The translations under genes and the position numbers were made by a program. From contig DAOVHI010000069.1 in the NCBI GenBank assembly GCA_030671985.1, forward strand, positions 1-7,255: 7,255 nucleotides of DNA, given 5' to 3'. Under the pieces are notes generated by a model, which searched no databases, had not been told where the DNA came from, and saw only the letters and a program-made list of their open reading frames with translations. This DNA comes from JAHJDO01 sp030671985 [NCBI: bacterium]. Its GTDB lineage: Bacteria > JAHJDO01. The number at the start of each line of letters is the position of its first letter. Within the stretch, counting starts at the first letter, position 1. This document shows, piece after piece, positions 5,187 to 7,255 of this stretch.

Positions 5187-6476
5187 ATGCATGATTTTTC
5201 ATATGTCGGAAAAAGTTTCTATTGTGAGAATGTAAATCTTGAGAAAATTGCCAAAAGGTTCGGAACTCCTACCTATGTATATAGTTACAAAACCCTGACC
5301 GAGCATTATCTTAAGCTTGATAGCGCTTTTAATTATATCAATCACACAATATGCTATTCTATTAAATCAAACTCAAACATAGCGATATGCAAACTGCTCG
5401 CTGGTCAGGGATGCGGCGCAGACGTAGTTTCAGGCGGAGAATTATATCGAGCCATAAAAGCAGGAATTAAACCTGATAAAATAGTTTATGCGGGAGTTGG
5501 CAAGACAGAAGATGAAATAAAATTTGCCCTCTTATCCAATATACTGTTGTTTAATTCAGAATCTCAAGCCGAGCTTGAATTGATAAACAAGGTAGCTGGA
5601 GAGCTTAATAAACGGGCTAAAATTGGTTTGCGTATAAATCCCGATGTCGATGCCAAGACACATGCTTATATAACGACAGGAAAAAAGGAAAACAAGTTTG
5701 GGATACCTTTGGGTGAGGCATTTGAAATATATAAGAAAGCTGATAGGTATAAAAATCTGGAATTCAGAGGGATTCACATTCACATTGGGTCGCAAATAAC
5801 CTCGGTTCAGCCCTATGTTGAAGCTGTTAAAAAAGCCGTAGATTTTATAAATAAATTAAAAAGCAATGAGATAAAGATAGATTACATCAATATCGGAGGA
5901 GGGCTTGGAATAATTTACGATAAGGAAAGTCCTGCAAAAGCCGATGAGTTTGCAGATAGTTTGAAACCGTTTTTGAAAGGGCTTAATTGCTCATTGATTC
6001 TCGAACCTGGTAGATTTATAACAGGAAACGCGGGAGTTTTATTGACAAAGGTACTGCTTGTCAAAAAATCGATAGAAAAGAAGTTTATTATTGTTGATGC
6101 AGCAATGAATGATTTAGCAAGACCGAGTTTATATGATGCATATCACAATATACTGCCTCTAGTGAAATCCGATGAAGATAAATCTTCGGAGATCGTTGAT
6201 ATAGTTGGTCCTGTATGTGAATCCGGAGATTTTTTTGCAAAGAACAGAAGATTTCCTTTTGTTGAATCGAATAATATCTTGGCGATTTTGAGCGCTGGAG
6301 CTTATGGGTTTAGTATGTCATCTAATTATAATTCAAGACCAAGAGCGGCAGAGGTGTTAGCAAAGAACGGCAGATGTTACTTAATTAGAAAAAGAGAGAC
6401 CTATCGGGATTTAATAAGGAATGAAAAAATTCCTGCAATACTAGCAAAATTGGGACGGAAAAATGGTAAAAAATAA
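5187..6476 (+). CDS. lysA: Diaminopimelate decarboxylase
   Basis: LysA removes CO2 from meso-diaminopimelate to give L-lysine, the last step of the DAP pathway; it is a PLP enzyme of fold type III in the cytoplasm. With the start at ATG 5187 it has 429 residues, normal for the family; ATG 5166 would add seven. In 5187 numbering: PLP Lys60 in CYSIKSNSN; GADVVSGGE (77-85); HIHIGSQI (197-204); GGGLGI (237-242) and EPGR (273-276) hold the cofactor phosphate; Cys344 in GPVCESGDFF is the catalytic Cys from the partner subunit; AGAYGFSMSSNYNSRPR (370-386) completes the active site. All key residues are present. Lysine made here also competes with cell-wall use of DAP, which fits a growth operon. No lysine riboswitch fits in the 58-base gap upstream. 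The 3' end overlaps tyrS by 14 bases, implying translational coupling. Confidence 0.96.
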   Translation: MHDFSYVGKSFYCENVNLEKIAKRFGTPTYVYSYKTLTEHYLKLDSAFNYINHTICYSIKSNSNIAICKLLAGQGCGADVVSGGELYRAIKAGIKPDKIVYAGVGKTEDEIKFALLSNILLFNSESQAELELINKVAGELNKRAKIGLRINPDVDAKTHAYITTGKKENKFGIPLGEAFEIYKKADRYKNLEFRGIHIHIGSQITSVQPYVEAVKKAVDFINKLKSNEIKIDYINIGGGLGIIYDKESPAKADEFADSLKPFLKGLNCSLILEPGRFITGNAGVLLTKVLLVKKSIEKKFIIVDAAMNDLARPSLYDAYHNILPLVKSDEDKSSEIVDIVGPVCESGDFFAKNRRFPFVESNNILAILSAGAYGFSMSSNYNSRPRAAEVLAKNGRCYLIRKRETYRDLIRNEKIPAILAKLGRKNGKK

Positions 6477-7255
6477 GGCGCTGGAGGAAATAAAAAAGGG
6501 CGGAGTAGAGATTATATCAGAGGAAGAACTTAATAAGAAGTTAAAGCTGGGGAGGCCTCTGAGAGTGAAATACGGGATAGATCCTACTACTGCAGATATT
6601 CACATAGGACACATGGTTTCTGTTAGAAAGATGAGACAAATGCAAAATATGGGACACATTGGAGTGGTGATAATAGGGGATTATACTGCTCAAATTGGTG
6701 ATCCTACGGGACTGGATCGTTCAAGACCTTCTTTATCAAAGGAACAAGTTCGAAAGAATGCGTCTGAATACATGGATCAGCTATACACTGTTCTTGATAA
6801 AAGAAAGACAGAAGTTCATTGGCAAAGTGAATGGTTTGAAAAAATGGAAGTTATGGATTTAATAAAACTTCTTGGTAAGTTTACGGTTGCTCAGATAATG
6901 GCGCATGAGACATTTAGAATGCGATATGAAAAAGGGCTGCCATTATCCATGAATGAGCTTCTATATCCAATACTCCAAGCCTACGACTCTCTAATGGTTA
7001 AGGCTGACATTGAATTAGGTGCCAGCGAACAAAAATTCAACATATTATTAGGAAGAGAAATACAAAAAAAATATTCTCAGGAATCTCAGGTATCAATTTT
7101 GTCTCCAATTCTTATGGGAACAAACGGGGTAAAGAAAATGAGCAAAAGCCTTAATAATTATATTGCTGTTTATGATGCTCCGAAGGAAAAGTATGGAAAG
7201 ATAATGTCCATAAAAGATGATTTGATAATGAATTATTTTGAATTGGCTACCGATG
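6463..7255 (+). CDS. tyrS: Tyrosyl-tRNA synthetase, 3' end outside the window
   Basis: This gene codes for the enzyme that activates tyrosine with ATP and loads it on tRNA-Tyr. 264 codons are present; the C-terminal tRNA-binding part (usually with an S4-like domain) is cut off. Seen: the class I signature HIGH at 47-50; IGDYTAQIGDPTG (71-83); the tyrosine-binding set Tyr168, Gln172, Asp175 in YPILQAYD; ASEQKFN (187-193); and KMSKS at 225-229. The QKFN wording and the long N-terminus (EEIKKGGVEIISEEEL) mark the TyrZ-like branch rather than the Bacillus TyrS type with GGSDQWGN. ATG 6463 lies inside lysA (14-base overlap) and has only GGGA (6452-6455) at a 7-base spacer. Odd point: the motif normally reads GGTDQ, here GASEQ, so the conserved Asp is Glu189. 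No T-box leader is possible given the overlap. Confidence 0.96.
   Translation, partial: MVKNKALEEIKKGGVEIISEEELNKKLKLGRPLRVKYGIDPTTADIHIGHMVSVRKMRQMQNMGHIGVVIIGDYTAQIGDPTGLDRSRPSLSKEQVRKNASEYMDQLYTVLDKRKTEVHWQSEWFEKMEVMDLIKLLGKFTVAQIMAHETFRMRYEKGLPLSMNELLYPILQAYDSLMVKADIELGASEQKFNILLGREIQKKYSQESQVSILSPILMGTNGVKKMSKSLNNYIAVYDAPKEKYGKIMSIKDDLIMNYFELATD

Overview
The window looks like a piece of an AT-rich chromosome from an uncultured or little-studied bacterium. Two things point this way: a 31-residue mS38/COX24-like ribosomal protein gene, known to me mainly from Bacteroidota-type and other deep-branching lineages, and a housekeeping cluster that is not in any Proteobacteria or Bacillus order I recognise. 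A candidate phylum such as Omnitrophota is possible, but placement is an inference and needs a database search. Nothing here looks like phage structural genes, a transposase or a CRISPR array.

Left part (1-2057), accessory in character. It opens inside a Fic-domain protein with a C-terminal winged-helix-like tail (ends 638). After a gene-free gap comes an unrecognised 183-residue protein with a Cys cluster (857-1408). Next is a dense cluster of four different hairpin-forming inverted repeats (1436-1551), resembling dispersed REP/dRS3-like elements. It leads into a 9-bp direct repeat, a good -35/-10 promoter and an apparently leaderless excisionase-type helix-turn-helix gene (1621-1806). That gene is followed in the same probable transcript by a small basic protein of unknown function (1839-2057).

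Middle (2080-2809). An AMMECR1-family gene (AmmeMemoRadiSam system protein A) lies on the minus strand, convergent with the small basic gene and divergent from everything to its right. A TTGACA box on the plus strand overlaps its start region. It probably drives the rightward genes, beginning with the 31-residue, extremely basic ribosomal-type protein.

Right part (2714-7255), a housekeeping run on the plus strand with short gaps or overlap: tiny ribosomal-type protein, ctpA (periplasmic Ser/Lys protease with PDZ), tsaD (tRNA t6A37 synthesis, TTG start), lysA (last step of lysine synthesis) and tyrS (tyrosyl-tRNA synthetase, cut by the window end and overlapping lysA by 14 bases). Four of these five share a clear Shine-Dalgarno with a 7-base spacer. 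Three genes serve translation (ribosome, tRNA modification, tRNA charging), one serves amino-acid/cell-wall precursor supply and one envelope proteolysis, so the group reads as a growth-linked operon. I see no complete new defence or biosynthetic system. The most unusual elements are the hairpin cluster with the repeat-flanked leaderless Xis-like gene pair, the tiny ribosomal gene, and an Asp-to-Glu change in a conserved TyrRS motif.
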